Shown piece after piece: positions 54,507-64,000 of a stretch of 64,000 nucleotides of DNA. The translations under genes were made by a program, and so were the position numbers. A model generated the notes under the pieces. The model made no database searches. It was not told the DNA's origin and saw only the letters and a program-made list of their open reading frames with translations. How positions within the stretch are numbered: position 1 is the stretch's first letter; every line of letters begins with the position of its first letter. Source of the stretch: an uncultured Ilumatobacter sp. (GTDB taxonomy: Bacteria > Actinomycetota > Acidimicrobiia > Acidimicrobiales > Ilumatobacteraceae); contig CAJQPY010000011.1 in NCBI GenBank assembly GCA_905480335.1, positions 62,001 to 126,000 on the forward strand, read 5' to 3'.

Positions 54507-55322
54507 CTAGGGGAGGTAGCGGTGACGGTAGCCGCGCGCTCGACGCCAGCGAGCGACGGTGACATACCCGATGAAGAGGCACATGAACGCAACCCATCCG
54601 ATCAGCACGATCAACGCCACTGCCGCAACCGGCCGGGCCCAGACACCGCCGGCCGATGGGGCCTGCTCACTTCGCGCCGCAGCTTCGAGGATTGCGCCGT
54701 TCATCGGAATTGTCCACTGCAGGCGCCCATCGTCGAGTACGTCAGCGTTGGTCTCACCGGCGACGAGTTCGCCGGGCAGGGTGACGATGAGGGCGGCGTT
54801 CAAAGAGTTCTCAGGGCTGGCGCCGGCTGCCTCAAAGCGCGAAGCAAACGGCACGTCGCCGACAGCGCTCACGAGTTCGTCGTCGGCGAACGTCGCAAAT
54901 CCGTCGGGCAACCCCAGGTTGGCGCGAGCCGTGTTGGTGGCGCTGTCGCCGTCTTGACCGCGACCGATGACGGGATCGTTGAACGGTGGGCCGAGGCTGC
55001 GCAGCAGATTGGTCGCCTCGTCTTTGCCCTCGAAGTCATGCGTGAGAATGAGCAGAAGCCCGCCTGAGGCGGTGGCGGTCGGGCCGTCGATTTTCCATCC
55101 GGCTTCAGCGATGTCGTCGAGCACGAGTTCCTCGGCCAGCGTCGGCACTTCGCTTACGAGTTCGGCGTCGGCTTCGGCGGTCACAGTGATCGTTCCCGTT
55201 CCGTCGGGATCGACCACGACCTCGGCGACGACGTCGAGCTGGCAGCTAGCCAGCGCTAGCAGCCCGGCCAGGAGGAGGGCCAGACGCCCGAGGTTTAAAC
55301 GTTCACGGGCCTCCGAGGTCAC
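54507..55322 (-). CDS. LppM-like lipoprotein
   Basis: A 271-aa protein: lipobox LASC after a hydrophobic signal, a beta-rich domain beginning QLDVVAEVVVDPDGTGTITV, the pattern of mycobacterial LppM, a C-terminal membrane helix (AAVALIVLIGWVAFMCLFIG) and a short basic tail. In mycobacteria LppM affects surface lipids and phagocytosis. Here only the fold is supported. Confidence 0.72.
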   Translation of the reverse strand: MTSEARERLNLGRLALLLAGLLALASCQLDVVAEVVVDPDGTGTITVTAEADAELVSEVPTLAEELVLDDIAEAGWKIDGPTATASGGLLLILTHDFEGKDEATNLLRSLGPPFNDPVIGRGQDGDSATNTARANLGLPDGFATFADDELVSAVGDVPFASRFEAAGASPENSLNAALIVTLPGELVAGETNADVLDDGRLQWTIPMNGAILEAAARSEQAPSAGGVWARPVAAVALIVLIGWVAFMCLFIGYVTVARWRRARGYRHRYLP

Positions 55323-55396
55323 CTGTTAAGTATGACGCGGACTGTGTCAGAACGGTTGGAGCCCTAGGACTTAGTGCGGCCACCAGGAAAAGGGCT

Positions 55397-55435
55397 GGCC
55401 CCGTCCCACCTCAACGGGTGAGGCGAAACGGGGTC
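55397..55435 (-). terminator. Terminator hairpin downstream of clpC
   Basis: GGCCCCGT pairs with ACGGGGTC (one G-T) and encloses a second hairpin CCTCA/TGAGG. A short T-run (CCCTTTTCC) follows on the minus strand about 6 nt past the stem. It lies 32 bp after the clpC stop. Confidence 0.6.
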
Positions 55436-55466
55436 GAGAAGTGATCGACTCGATGTGGTTCGACCG

Positions 55467-58085
55467 CTAGTCCTGGGCTTCGGGTGGTGGCAACTCTCCG
55501 CCGGCTTCGGGCGCCGGGGCGGGGGCCTCAGTGGAGGTGAGTTCCAACTCGACCGAGGCTGGCGGGACAAAGCCCTCGACGGCGGTGAACTTGAACCGCT
55601 TGTCGCCCGCTTTGTCAGGGTCGTCCTCGACATCGACGACGATGATCTCGCCTGCCGAGAACTCCTTGTAGAGAATCTTCTCCGACAGAGCATCTTCGAT
55701 GTGACGCTGGATGGCCCGTCGCAGTGGTCTGCCGCCGAGCGTGGGGTCGTAGCCCCGATCGGCAAGTAGTTCCTTGGCATCCTGTTTGAGTTCGATGCCG
55801 AGGCCCTGCCCCTCGAGCTGTTCGACCAAGCGCTCCATTTGCATGTCGACCATCTGAAGCACCTCGTGGTGAGCGAGCTCGTGGAAGACGATGGTTTCGT
55901 CGATGCGGTTGAGGAACTCGGGACGAAAGTGGGTCTTCAATGAGTCGTTGACCTTTTCCTTCATTCTTTCGTAGCTCATCGCTGTGTCGTCCTGGGTGAA
56001 GCCGACATTGGCCTTGCGCAGATCCTGGGTGCCGAGATTCGACGTCATGATCAGCACGGTGTTGCGGAAGTCGACCGACCGGCCCTGGCTGTCGGTGAGG
56101 CGGCCCTCCTCGAGTATTTGAAGGAGTGTGTTGAATACGTCAGGGTGCGCCTTCTCGATCTCGTCGAACAGCACCACGGAGAACGGCTTGCGACGCACTG
56201 CCTCTGTGAGCTGGCCACCCTCTTCGTAGCCGACGTATCCAGGAGGTGAACCGACAAGGCGGCTGACGGCGTGCGGTTCCATGTACTCGGACATGTCGAG
56301 GGTGATCATCGACGAGTCGTCACCGAACAAGAATTCGGTGAGTGTCTTCGCAAGCTCGGTCTTACCAACCCCGGTCGGTCCGAGGAAGATGAATGAGCCT
56401 GACGGACGTTTCGGGTCCTTCAACCCGGCCCGGGTACGGCGAATCGATTGACTGACCGCCTTAATGGCGTTTTCCTGGCCGATGATCCGTTTGTGCAGCT
56501 CGGTCTCCATGTTGAGAAGCCGCTCGGTCTCCTCTTCGGTCAACTTGTACACCGGGATCCCGGTCCACAGCGAGAGCACTTCGGCGACGGCTTCTTCGTC
56601 GACTTCGTCGAATAAATCGACGCCGGATTCCTTGACCTCGGTTTCTTTCAACGCCTTCTCTTCAAGAAGTTTCTTCTCCTCGTCTCGGAGGCGGCCGGCC
56701 TCCTCAAATTGCTGATCTTCGACGGCGGTTTTCTTGGCCTCTTGGACGTCGGCGAGCTTCGTCTCGATCTCGCGGAGGTCGGGTGGTGTGGCCATCCGCT
56801 TAATGCGCAGCCGCGAGCCTGCTTCGTCGATCAGGTCAATCGCCTTGTCGGGCAGATGGCGGTCCGAGATGTAGCGATCAGCGAGGTTTGCGGCCGCAAC
56901 GAGGGCCTGGTCGGTAATCGTGACTCGGTGGTGCGACTCGTACTGGTCGCGGATGCCCTTAAGGATTTCGATGGTGTGAGCGAGCGTTGGCTCCTCTACC
57001 TTCACCGGCTGGAACCGACGTTCAAGTGCCGCATCCTTTTCAACATGCTTGCGGTACTCGTCTGTGGTGGTCGCCCCTATCGTCTGGAGCTCACCGCGGG
57101 CGAGCATCGGCTTGAGGATCGATGCTGCGTCGATTGCACCCTCAGCAGCACCTGCGCCGACGAGCGTGTGGATCTCGTCGATGAACAGCAGGATGTCGCC
57201 TCGCGATTTAATCTCCTTGAGCACCTTTTTCAGCCGCTCTTCGAAGTCGCCGCGGTAGCGGCTGCCGGCGACAAGCGAGCCGAGATCGAGGGTGTACAGC
57301 TGCTTGTCGGCGAGGGTGTCAGGGACGTCGTTGTTGACGATTTTCTGCGCAAGGCCCTCGACGATGGCAGTTTTACCAACACCTGGTTCGCCGATGAGTA
57401 CTGGGTTGTTCTTCGTGCGGCGGCTGAGGATCTGCATGGTGCGCTCAAGCTCTTTCGAGCGTCCGATGACCGGATCGAGTTCGCCATCACGGGCGGCTTG
57501 GGTGAGGTTGCGACCGAACTGGTCGAGGATTTGAGAATTGCCGCCCTTGTCCTCGCCCTCCTTCGAGCCTGGACCAACACCAGCGGTGGCGCCTTCGCGG
57601 CCGCCAGCGGAAGAACCGGAGCCACCGCCGGACGAACCCGACGGACCCTGGTAGCCCGAGAGCAGCTGGATGACCTGCTGGCGCACACGAGAGAGGTCGG
57701 CGCCGAGCTTGACGAGGACCTGCGCAGCAACACCTTCGCCCTCGCGGATGAGACCGAGCAGGATGTGCTCAGTACCAATGTAGTTGTGGCCGAGCTGTAG
57801 CGCTTCGCGCAGCGACAACTCGAGCACTTTCTTCGCCCGCGGCGTGAAGGGAATGTGACCGGACGGCGACGAGCCCCCTTGGCCGATGATCTCCTCCACC
57901 TGACTGCGCACGGCTTCAAGGCTGATCCCGAGTGATTCGAGCGCCTTCGCAGCAACGCCCTCTCCCTCGTGGATGAGGCCGAGCAGGATGTGCTCAGTGC
58001 CGATGTAGCTGTGGTTGAGGAGGCGCGCTTCCTCCTGGGCCAGCACGACGACTCGTCGTGCCCTGTCGGTAAAGCGTTCGAACAT
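55467..58085 (-). CDS. clpC: ATP-dependent Clp protease ATPase ClpC
   Basis: An 872-aa Hsp100 unfoldase feeding ClpP. Two N-terminal Clp repeats (1-145), a Gly/Ser linker, AAA-1 with GEPGVGKT (232-239), a UVR-type middle segment ([18 protein letters not shown]), AAA-2 with GPTGVGKT and the LGF-like ClpP-contact region, and an Ala/Pro/Glu-rich tail. Length is normal for actinobacterial ClpC1. A TAGGGT -10 candidate at 58142-58137 and GAGGGAAGGGA before ATG indicate a conventional leader of about 50 nt. Confidence 0.97.
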   Translation of the reverse strand: MFERFTDRARRVVVLAQEEARLLNHSYIGTEHILLGLIHEGEGVAAKALESLGISLEAVRSQVEEIIGQGGSSPSGHIPFTPRAKKVLELSLREALQLGHNYIGTEHILLGLIREGEGVAAQVLVKLGADLSRVRQQVIQLLSGYQGPSGSSGGGSGSSAGGREGATAGVGPGSKEGEDKGGNSQILDQFGRNLTQAARDGELDPVIGRSKELERTMQILSRRTKNNPVLIGEPGVGKTAIVEGLAQKIVNNDVPDTLADKQLYTLDLGSLVAGSRYRGDFEERLKKVLKEIKSRGDILLFIDEIHTLVGAGAAEGAIDAASILKPMLARGELQTIGATTTDEYRKHVEKDAALERRFQPVKVEEPTLAHTIEILKGIRDQYESHHRVTITDQALVAAANLADRYISDRHLPDKAIDLIDEAGSRLRIKRMATPPDLREIETKLADVQEAKKTAVEDQQFEEAGRLRDEEKKLLEEKALKETEVKESGVDLFDEVDEEAVAEVLSLWTGIPVYKLTEEETERLLNMETELHKRIIGQENAIKAVSQSIRRTRAGLKDPKRPSGSFIFLGPTGVGKTELAKTLTEFLFGDDSSMITLDMSEYMEPHAVSRLVGSPPGYVGYEEGGQLTEAVRRKPFSVVLFDEIEKAHPDVFNTLLQILEEGRLTDSQGRSVDFRNTVLIMTSNLGTQDLRKANVGFTQDDTAMSYERMKEKVNDSLKTHFRPEFLNRIDETIVFHELAHHEVLQMVDMQMERLVEQLEGQGLGIELKQDAKELLADRGYDPTLGGRPLRRAIQRHIEDALSEKILYKEFSAGEIIVVDVEDDPDKAGDKRFKFTAVEGFVPPASVELELTSTEAPAPAPEAGGELPPPEAQD

Positions 58086-58346
58086 GTTGCGTCCCTTCCC
58101 TCGTAGCCCAAAGGTGTGTTGGAAACTGTCTCGTGAACCCTACCGGTGGGTCGGTTCATCGGCGGGTCGGGCGAAGTGACAAGTTTCGTCAAGAAACCGG
58201 GAATACACCCGGCAGTTTCAGTGTGCAGGTGAGCCGGTCGGTTCTGGGCTGATTGCCAATGGTGTCCCCACGGGCGGGCTGCGCTGAGGTGGCGTCTAGC
58301 TCGGCGGCGAGGCGCTTCCTCACCTGCACGCTATCTGAGACGTACA

Positions 58347-59276
58347 GTGGCGGTCGTGGCCGAAGTCGGGAAGCGTTCGTGGAGCTGGAGAGATCTTTGG
58401 CTGGCCATCGTTATGCTTTTTCCGTCCGCAGCGGTCCTCGGCGTGTTCATTGTGTACCCGCTCGGGCGAGCGATTGTCCTCGGCCAGCAGCGGTGCAACT
58501 CGTTCGGCACCCAGTGCGTGTCGAACGGCTTTGATCAATACGTCGACCTGTTCCTTTCGACCGAGTTTCAAGGGGCGCTCGAGTCGACTGCCATCCTGGC
58601 GCTGATCACGGTGCCGCTCGGCCTGATCCTCGGTGTTGGGTTGGCCGTACTCGCCGACAAACACCTCCGTGGCATCGGGTTCTTCCGAACGGCGTTTTCG
58701 TCGACGATTGCGACGTCGGTTGCAGTGGCCAGTCTGATGTGGCTATTCCTGCTTCAACCGTCGGTGGGGGCGCTGGCCAACATTGACTGGTTCATCTCGA
58801 TCTTTCCGACCGTAAAGAACCCCGGGCTGCTGCAGGATCCGAGAACCGCGCTGCCGGCCGTGGCCATGTCAAGTGTGTGGGCCGGGCTCGGCTTCACCTT
58901 CATCCTTGTAACGGCATCGTTGCAGTCGGTACCGCGTGAGCTTCATGAGGCAGCAGCGGTCGATGGTGCCAGCGGGACTGTTCGCTTCTGGAAGATCACC
59001 GTGCCGCTGCTCGCGCCGACCCTGTTGTTCGTGATCATTGTGTTAACGACGCGGGCATTCCAGACATTCGGCGAGATCGACCTGTTGACCAACGGTGGTC
59101 CGAGGCCGGGAAATTCGACGACTACAGTCACTTACTTCGTGTACGGGGAATCGTCGGTCATCGCTAGCGATCCGGGACTCCAGGCCGGTGGGGCGGTGTT
59201 GCTGTTCGTCATCCTCCTCCTACTGTCTGCGCTGCAGTTACGCGGCCTCGGTCGAAGGGTTGACCTCGGTGGCTGA
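58347..59276 (+). CDS. Sugar ABC transporter permease (MalF/UgpA-like)
   Basis: A 309-aa permease of the CUT1 carbohydrate-importer family with six helices and the coupling motif EAAAVDGASGTVRFWKITVP that contacts the ATPase. Start GTG 58347. It is followed by a second permease and a binding lipoprotein; no ATPase gene accompanies them, so a shared MsmK/UgpC-type ATPase elsewhere is likely. Confidence 0.88.
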   Translation: MAVVAEVGKRSWSWRDLWLAIVMLFPSAAVLGVFIVYPLGRAIVLGQQRCNSFGTQCVSNGFDQYVDLFLSTEFQGALESTAILALITVPLGLILGVGLAVLADKHLRGIGFFRTAFSSTIATSVAVASLMWLFLLQPSVGALANIDWFISIFPTVKNPGLLQDPRTALPAVAMSSVWAGLGFTFILVTASLQSVPRELHEAAAVDGASGTVRFWKITVPLLAPTLLFVIIVLTTRAFQTFGEIDLLTNGGPRPGNSTTTVTYFVYGESSVIASDPGLQAGGAVLLFVILLLLSALQLRGLGRRVDLGG

Positions 59277-60210
59277 CGTTGCCACAGCGCCGTCGTCGCG
59301 GGTCGACCTGGCCGAGGACGAGCCGTCCATGCCCAGGAAGCAGTCGAGTACGTGGGACCACCCGACCGGGCTGCGTCTCGTCGGCCGGTATGCGCTCCTC
59401 GTCGTGATCGTGATCGCTGTCCTGTTCCCCGTCTACACAACCGTCGTGTCGGCCTTTAAGCCGAGCGACAAGTTCCTCATCAACCCGTTGGTGCCGGATG
59501 CGTTCACGTTCGACGTGATGCGCGAGGCCTGGTCGTCGGGGCGTCTCGGCCGGTACCTTGTCAACTCGACGATCGTCGCCGTCGTCATCACGGTGGCTCA
59601 AGTGGTGACGTCGTTGCTATCCGGCTACGCGTTTGCGTATCTCCGGTTCCCCGGCCGTCGGGTCGTCTTCCTTGCGTTTCTTGCCACTCTGCTCGTGCCG
59701 TTAGAGGCGACGCTGTTCGTCAACTTCGAGACTGTCGAAGACGGGCTCACACTTCCGTTGGTCGGTGTGACGATTCCGTTCGGCGGGCTGAACAGCTTCC
59801 AGGCACTCACGGTGCCGTTTCTCGCCACCGCCTTCGGAACGTTCCTCGTGCGTCAGGCGCTGCTTGACCTCCCCGGCGACCTACGCGACGCGGCACGCAT
59901 CGATGGCATCGGCCACATTGGCTTCATCCGCCACGTCGGTGTCCCCCTCGTACGTCCGACGCTCGCTGCGCTGGCGCTGTTCAGTTTCCTCTCGTCGTGG
60001 AACCAGTACCTGTGGCCGAGCCTGATCATCAACGAGGCTGATCGCAACACGGTCCAAAGCGGTCTCCGGTTGTTGAGTAAGTCAAATCTCGATGCACCCA
60101 ATCTCGTGATGGCTGGCACGGTCATCGCAGCCATGCCAATTCTGATCGCGCTTGTGATCTTCCAGAAACAACTTGTGCGCGGCTTGACAGCCGGTGCAGT
60201 GAAGGGTTGA
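59269..60210 (+). CDS. Sugar ABC transporter permease (MalG/UgpE-like)
   Basis: A 313-aa second permease with a variable N-terminus, six helices and the coupling motif DAARIDGIGHIGFIRHVGVP. Start GTG 59269 overlaps the first permease by 8 nt; ATG 59329 is an alternative, and earlier in-frame starts lie within the first permease. Pairing of MalF- and MalG-type permeases is normal. Confidence 0.87.
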   Translation: MADVATAPSSRVDLAEDEPSMPRKQSSTWDHPTGLRLVGRYALLVVIVIAVLFPVYTTVVSAFKPSDKFLINPLVPDAFTFDVMREAWSSGRLGRYLVNSTIVAVVITVAQVVTSLLSGYAFAYLRFPGRRVVFLAFLATLLVPLEATLFVNFETVEDGLTLPLVGVTIPFGGLNSFQALTVPFLATAFGTFLVRQALLDLPGDLRDAARIDGIGHIGFIRHVGVPLVRPTLAALALFSFLSSWNQYLWPSLIINEADRNTVQSGLRLLSKSNLDAPNLVMAGTVIAAMPILIALVIFQKQLVRGLTAGAVKG

Positions 60211-60215
60211 CCCTG

Positions 60216-61784
60216 ATGATTCCATTCGCTCCCCGCGTCGCTCGCCGTCCTACGGCGCTCGTTTTCATCGTCGCTCTAAGCGCCGTGGCGTGTAGTGGGG
60301 GTAATTCGGCGCTCGACGCCGGCAACAACGGCACCGCAGTGACAACATCGCCAGCGGAGTCGTCCGGCAATGACACCGGTGTCACCGATGGCGCCGAGTC
60401 CACCGGTGCCGACGCTGTCGATGCCCCGGAATCGACCGTCGGCCCGGCAACGACGATCGCACCGATCGCCGAGCTCCCACCATGTCCGGTGGACGCCCTA
60501 GACGCGGCAGATGGACCGGTAAAAATCACGTTCTGGCACGGCATGGCGAACGAGCTCGAGACGGCGCTGATTGATGTCGTTGATGGCTACAACACAAGTC
60601 AGGGTCGTGTGCAGGTCATTTTGCAGAACCAAACTGCCTACGAGTCGGCGATCGACAAGTACATCGCAAGTGGCATCGACAGCCGACCCGACATCATCCA
60701 GTTACCCGAGTACATCGTTCAGTCGTTCGCGCAGTCGGAGACGTTCGTTCCGATGCAGGCGTGTATTGATGCGGCAGGATTCGATATGACGCCGATTCTT
60801 CCACGTGTCGCTAACACGTACCTGTTCGAGGGGATCCAGTGGTCGATGCCGTTCAACGTGTCGAGCCCGGTGCTCTTCTACAACAAACAGATGTACGAAG
60901 CGGCCGGCCTCGACCCGGATGATCCCCCGGTCTCGCTTGATGACCTTCGAACAGTGTCGCAGCAGCTCGTTGACTCTGGCGTCGCAGCACACGGGATCGT
61001 GCTCGATTCCGGGCGCGATTCGGGCGGCGGATGGTTCTTCGAGCAGTGGTTTGGCCGCGTCGGTGAGCTCTATGCCGACAACGGCAACGGTCGGGTCGCA
61101 CCAGCAACCGAGGTGCTCTTCGACAACGAAACGGGCTTCGACATTCTCACCTACCTCCAGGAAATGGTTGACAGCGGACTGGCGGTGTCGGTCGGCGACA
61201 ACGCCGGTGGTCAGGACTCGTTCTTCAAGATGATCGACGCCGACGCACCAGGAGCCTCAACAATTGCGACGTCGGCGGCGATCTCCAGTGTTGTCGCCGC
61301 ACTCGGCTCCGGAGTCGCTCCCGGCCTTACGACAGATGACATCGGCATCGGGCCGATGCCCGGGCCGAGCGACACACCGGCCGCGCAGCCGGGTGGCGCG
61401 TCGGTGTGGATCCCGGTTGGCAAGAGCGATGAGGTCACGGCTGCGGCGTGGGACTTTACGCAGTACCTCGTCGATGCCCAGGTGCAGTCAACCTGGGCAT
61501 CGGCAACCGGGTACGTGCCGGTGCGTTCCGACGCTGTCGACCTTGATCCGATCGCTGCGCTCTACGAGGACGACCCTCGATATCGCGTTGCGTACGACCA
61601 GATGTTGGCCGCTGTCGATAGTGAGTCGGCGGTTGTTCCGGCGCTCGGGCCGTTGCGCGAGATTCGCTCACAGACGGCGGATGCAGTCGCGGCGACCTAT
61701 GCAGGTGGCGACATCGCACAAATCTTGACCGAGGCGGCAACCGCGTCGAACACTCTCATTGAGACCTACAACGCCCGGAACTGA
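60216..61784 (+). CDS. Carbohydrate-binding lipoprotein of the ABC importer
   Basis: A 522-aa extracellular binding protein. The signal ends in lipobox LSAVAC (Cys26), then a Ser/Thr/Asp-rich linker of about 60 residues, then VKITFWHGMANELETALIDV, the start of UgpB-like type I solute-binding proteins. ATG 60216 is preceded by AAGGG; TTG 60207 overlapping the permease stop is an alternative. Ligand unknown. A small hairpin (GACGAC/GTCGTC) spans the stop. Confidence 0.87.
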   Translation: MIPFAPRVARRPTALVFIVALSAVACSGGNSALDAGNNGTAVTTSPAESSGNDTGVTDGAESTGADAVDAPESTVGPATTIAPIAELPPCPVDALDAADGPVKITFWHGMANELETALIDVVDGYNTSQGRVQVILQNQTAYESAIDKYIASGIDSRPDIIQLPEYIVQSFAQSETFVPMQACIDAAGFDMTPILPRVANTYLFEGIQWSMPFNVSSPVLFYNKQMYEAAGLDPDDPPVSLDDLRTVSQQLVDSGVAAHGIVLDSGRDSGGGWFFEQWFGRVGELYADNGNGRVAPATEVLFDNETGFDILTYLQEMVDSGLAVSVGDNAGGQDSFFKMIDADAPGASTIATSAAISSVVAALGSGVAPGLTTDDIGIGPMPGPSDTPAAQPGGASVWIPVGKSDEVTAAAWDFTQYLVDAQVQSTWASATGYVPVRSDAVDLDPIAALYEDDPRYRVAYDQMLAAVDSESAVVPALGPLREIRSQTADAVAATYAGGDIAQILTEAATASNTLIETYNARN

Positions 61785-62440
61785 CGACAGCAGTCGTCGG
61801 GGCGAAGTGCGTCGGCATGCCGATCAGATGACGACGAGTGGTTCACCACGGCGCGTAGTGACCTTAGGGAAGAGCGACTGCAGCACTGCTAGTCGTTGCC
61901 GGTGCAATTAGGGCCAGCAGGCGTCGTGCCGCTTCGTCTGCTGGACTCAGGCGGGTGGTCGACCCATGTCAAGGAGTTCTCACGATTGACTTGTAGCGGC
62001 TCACGGTGACTGAGCTGTACTTGCGCTGCGGCTCGCTGCACCCGGTGGGACCGACGCGTTCTCGGATGGGTCGACTCGCTTACTGTCCGCTTTGCCGGTC
62101 TTGTGTTACCCGGCGTGCGGAGCGCTTTCGTTCAGTTGGATCGCATCCACCCTCAACGTACTTGGCCGCTTGAGCGGCCAGCTCGGACAAAGCAGACGTC
62201 GGCATCGCACCATGGGATCGTGATCGTCGTGTTCCGACCGCTCAAACCAGTCGACAGTGATCCCGCTTCGGTGAGGGTTGTCGTTGTGCTCTTGATCGTC
62301 AGTGCTGCATTCCCTGCGGCGTCCATCATTGGGGTGTGGAGGGCGATGGTGTACTTCGCCTGAGCAACTATCGAGTACCCAGAGGTGCGGCGGGTGTCGT
62401 TACTGACGGCCAACGCCTCCTCACCGCTACCCTGCCCGCC
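61785..62440. other. Long intergenic region before the cyclophilin gene
   Basis: About 655 bp with no convincing gene. A plus-strand frame (62103-62363) ends in a hydrophobic segment (VVVVLLIVSAAFPAASIIGV), but the opposite strand is equally open and Ser/Thr-rich, so neither is called. A perfect palindrome TGGCCGCT-TG-AGCGGCCA occupies 62163-62180 and may be an operator or terminator. Confidence 0.45.
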
Positions 62441-62998
62441 ATGGCTACAGCATTCCCGCCCCTCGACGGTTCCGCCCCCAAGTCCCAGCAGTTCTCTGAG
62501 CCGCCGGAGATTGGCATTGATACCGCTAAGCGCTATTCGGCGACTCTCGACACAACCCTCGGTGAAATCGTGATCGCACTCGATGCGATCAAGGCCCCGA
62601 GGACGGTCAACAACTTTGTCTTTCTCGCCCTCCACCACTACTACGACGGCGTCATCTTCCACCGGATCATCAACGGCTTTATGTGTCAGGGCGGCGACCC
62701 AACTGGCACCGGAACCGGGGGCCCCGGATACCAATTCGATGATGAGTTACCCAAGCCGCGTGAATACCAGATTGGTTCCGTTGCGATGGCCAATGCCGGA
62801 CCGAACACGAACGGCAGCCAGTTCTTTCTCGTCTCTGGGAACTCCGGAGTGGGCCTGCCGCCGCAGTACAGTCTGTTCGGTCAGATCGTTAAGGGTCTTG
62901 ATGTGCTCGAGACGATGCAGAACGTCCCGACCGCCCGCGGCGACCGCCCGCACGACGACGTTGTCATCAACAGCGTCGCCATCACGGCGGCCGACTGA
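62441..62998 (+). CDS. Peptidyl-prolyl cis-trans isomerase (cyclophilin)
   Basis: A 185-aa cyclophilin with the catalytic block FHRIINGFMCQGGDPTGTGTG (Arg, Phe and Gln all present) and SQFFLVSG. A short N-terminal extension, no signal peptide, hence cytosolic. ATG 62441 chosen; an in-frame ATG at 62336 would add a non-conserved leader. Many actinobacteria have such single-domain cyclophilins. Confidence 0.92.
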   Translation: MATAFPPLDGSAPKSQQFSEPPEIGIDTAKRYSATLDTTLGEIVIALDAIKAPRTVNNFVFLALHHYYDGVIFHRIINGFMCQGGDPTGTGTGGPGYQFDDELPKPREYQIGSVAMANAGPNTNGSQFFLVSGNSGVGLPPQYSLFGQIVKGLDVLETMQNVPTARGDRPHDDVVINSVAITAAD

Positions 62999-63571
62999 CC
63001 TCGCGCCAGGTGTCCGGCGCCCGTCCAGTTCGCGGCGAGCTACCACGCGATCGGAACCGCAAACGATCTGACGGGCAACCGCCGCCTCAACAGGCTGGCG
63101 GCGCTTCCGTTTATCGTCGAACTTGTGGAGGACGGTCAGCTCGTTGCAACGTCATTTACCGGCTGGGCCGCGCCAATACTCCTGCACCCAGACGCGTCCC
63201 CGCCACGTTTGGCGCAGGCGCTGCCCAGACTGTTCGACCCAGAGGCCCGGAACCGGGATCGAGCCGAGCGACGGTTCGATTTTCGGTATCGGCTCGAGAT
63301 CTATGTCCCGCTAGCGAAGCGGGTGTTCGGCGACTACGTCTTGCCCCCTCTGTTCGATGGCAATCTCGTCGCCGGGGTCGGCCTCAAGGCAGATCGCTCG
63401 ACCGGACGTCTGCTTGTCTGAGGTGTCTTCGGCGAGCGTGGCATCGCTGCACACGAGGCGGCTGCAGAATTTCCTGGCGTATTCAACGAAGTGGTGGCTT
63501 GGCTGGAGCTCAGCGCCGGGGTTGAGGTGGTGGCAAACAGTGACCTCGTGTCGGCACTACGCCCCACATGA
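62999..63571 (+). pseudogene. Truncated HTH_42/YcaQ-like DNA glycosylase gene with an internal stop
   Basis: One frame carries the C-terminal third of a winged-helix YcaQ/AlkX-type protein: ALPFIVELVEDGQLVATSFTG, then RFDFRYRLEIYVPLAKRVFG, DYVLPPLFDGNLVAGVGLKAD and RLLV. It then meets TGA at 63419-63421. The same frame continues beyond with GVFGERGIAAHE and VVAWLELSAGVEVV to a stop at 63569, matching the usual C-terminal end. The first about 200 residues are missing since the cyclophilin gene ends directly upstream. A decayed gene. Confidence 0.68.
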
Positions 63572-64000
63572 CCGATTCCTCCGACATTCCGATGGATTGT
63601 GACTCTCGGCGTCGTGATCTCTCGGGATCACGGTTGGGCCGGCAGGCAACGCGGTACCGTCGCGTGATGCTCTTTGTGCTGGTCCTGCTCCTTGCTATTG
63701 GCGTGCTAGCCACTGCCGGGGCGATCGCGATTCGCCGCCAGTCGGACAACCCGGCCGAGTGGCATCTCGATCCGCTGACCGCACCCACGCCGTCCACACC
63801 GAATTCGTATCGGGTCGCTCCCGCCGGCGACAGCATCGACCGCGATGCCGACGCGCCGACTTTCTCGGTGCCGGTTGCGGACCTCGCTGCAGCGTTTGAT
63901 GCTGTGGCGCTCGGTGATGATCGAGTCGACGTGTTGGCGGGTTCAGCTTCGGGTGGTTTCGTCACCTATGTGCAGCGCAGCGCCTTCTTCGCGTTCCCCG
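63568..64000 (+). CDS. DUF1499-family protein (partial, runs off the window)
   Basis: The first about 144 residues of a membrane-anchored protein: one helix (VLVLLLAIGVLATAGAIAI), then YRVAPAG, FSVPVADLAAAFDAVA and TYVQRSAFFAFP, the pattern of DUF1499 proteins. Its ATG overlaps the end of the decayed glycosylase frame. Function unknown. Confidence 0.7.
   Translation, partial: MTDSSDIPMDCDSRRRDLSGSRLGRQATRYRRVMLFVLVLLLAIGVLATAGAIAIRRQSDNPAEWHLDPLTAPTPSTPNSYRVAPAGDSIDRDADAPTFSVPVADLAAAFDAVALGDDRVDVLAGSASGGFVTYVQRSAFFAFP

Noticed and set aside
62103-62363. Hydrophobic 86-aa plus-strand frame
   Set aside because: The antisense frame is equally open and Ser/Thr-rich, there is no ribosome site, and no family is recognised.

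Overview
The window is a high-GC chromosome segment of an actinobacterium. SigR with an RsrA-type anti-sigma factor, diadenylate cyclase DisA, an apparent acyl-CoA carboxylase epsilon subunit, ClpC, several TANNNT boxes 6-9 nt before start codons (leaderless genes), and surface-protein and lipoprotein families typical of Acidimicrobiia point to that class, perhaps an Ilumatobacter-like relative. That placement is by family recognition only; there is no rRNA here to test it.

Layout. 0-10 kb: tilS coupled to a previously uncalled 50-aa membrane protein, a phosphatase-fold protein lacking its catalytic Cys, sigR/rsrA, marR, a cardiolipin-synthase-like phospholipase D, a type II NADH dehydrogenase-like flavoprotein, a divergent sulfatase/TauD dioxygenase pair, and a nitroreductase. 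10.25-19.58 kb: a complete Tad (Flp) pilus locus (pilin, TadE, TadG, CpaB, TadZ, TadA, TadB, TadC, prepilin peptidase) that ends with its own sigma factor and a membrane partner. It lies exactly between an intact tRNA-Thr(CGU) gene and a displaced copy of that tRNA's 3' 39 nt, the geometry of a tRNA-integrated island. 19.6-28.3 kb: phnA, a CrtA-like monooxygenase, plsY, and a six-gene carotenoid operon (crtE-crtI-crtB-cruF-crtD-like-glycosyltransferase), with no cyclase, predicting an acyclic hydroxylated glycosylated carotenoid. 28.4-36 kb: xseAB, a hydrolase, rmuC, modABC and a metallophosphoesterase. 36-49 kb: carboxyltransferase and probable epsilon subunit, an ATP-dependent DNA ligase, a CopC-CopD fusion, a lipoprotein, dnaX-recR, then a divergent thiolase/crotonyl-CoA reductase pair sharing two TTACC-N4-GGTAA operators. 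49-58 kb: a frameshifted surface-protein gene, disA, a CMD-family protein, radA, a DsbA-fold protein, an LppM-like lipoprotein and clpC. 58-64 kb: a sugar ABC importer lacking its ATPase, a cyclophilin, a decayed HTH_42-type glycosylase gene and the start of a DUF1499 gene.

How they fit together. The Tad genes are nearly all coupled by 4-nt overlaps and read as one transcription unit with an in-built regulator pair. The carotenoid genes form a linear pathway from GGPP to a glycosylated xanthophyll. Thiolase plus crotonyl-CoA carboxylase/reductase suggests the ethylmalonyl-CoA route or extender-unit supply, under a shared repressor. DisA, RadA, RmuC, RecR, DnaX and the ligase make the second half rich in DNA-maintenance functions. 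The most unusual items are the tRNA-bounded Tad island, the coupled CTG-start tilS, the dual operators, and two decaying genes whose lesions can be read directly.
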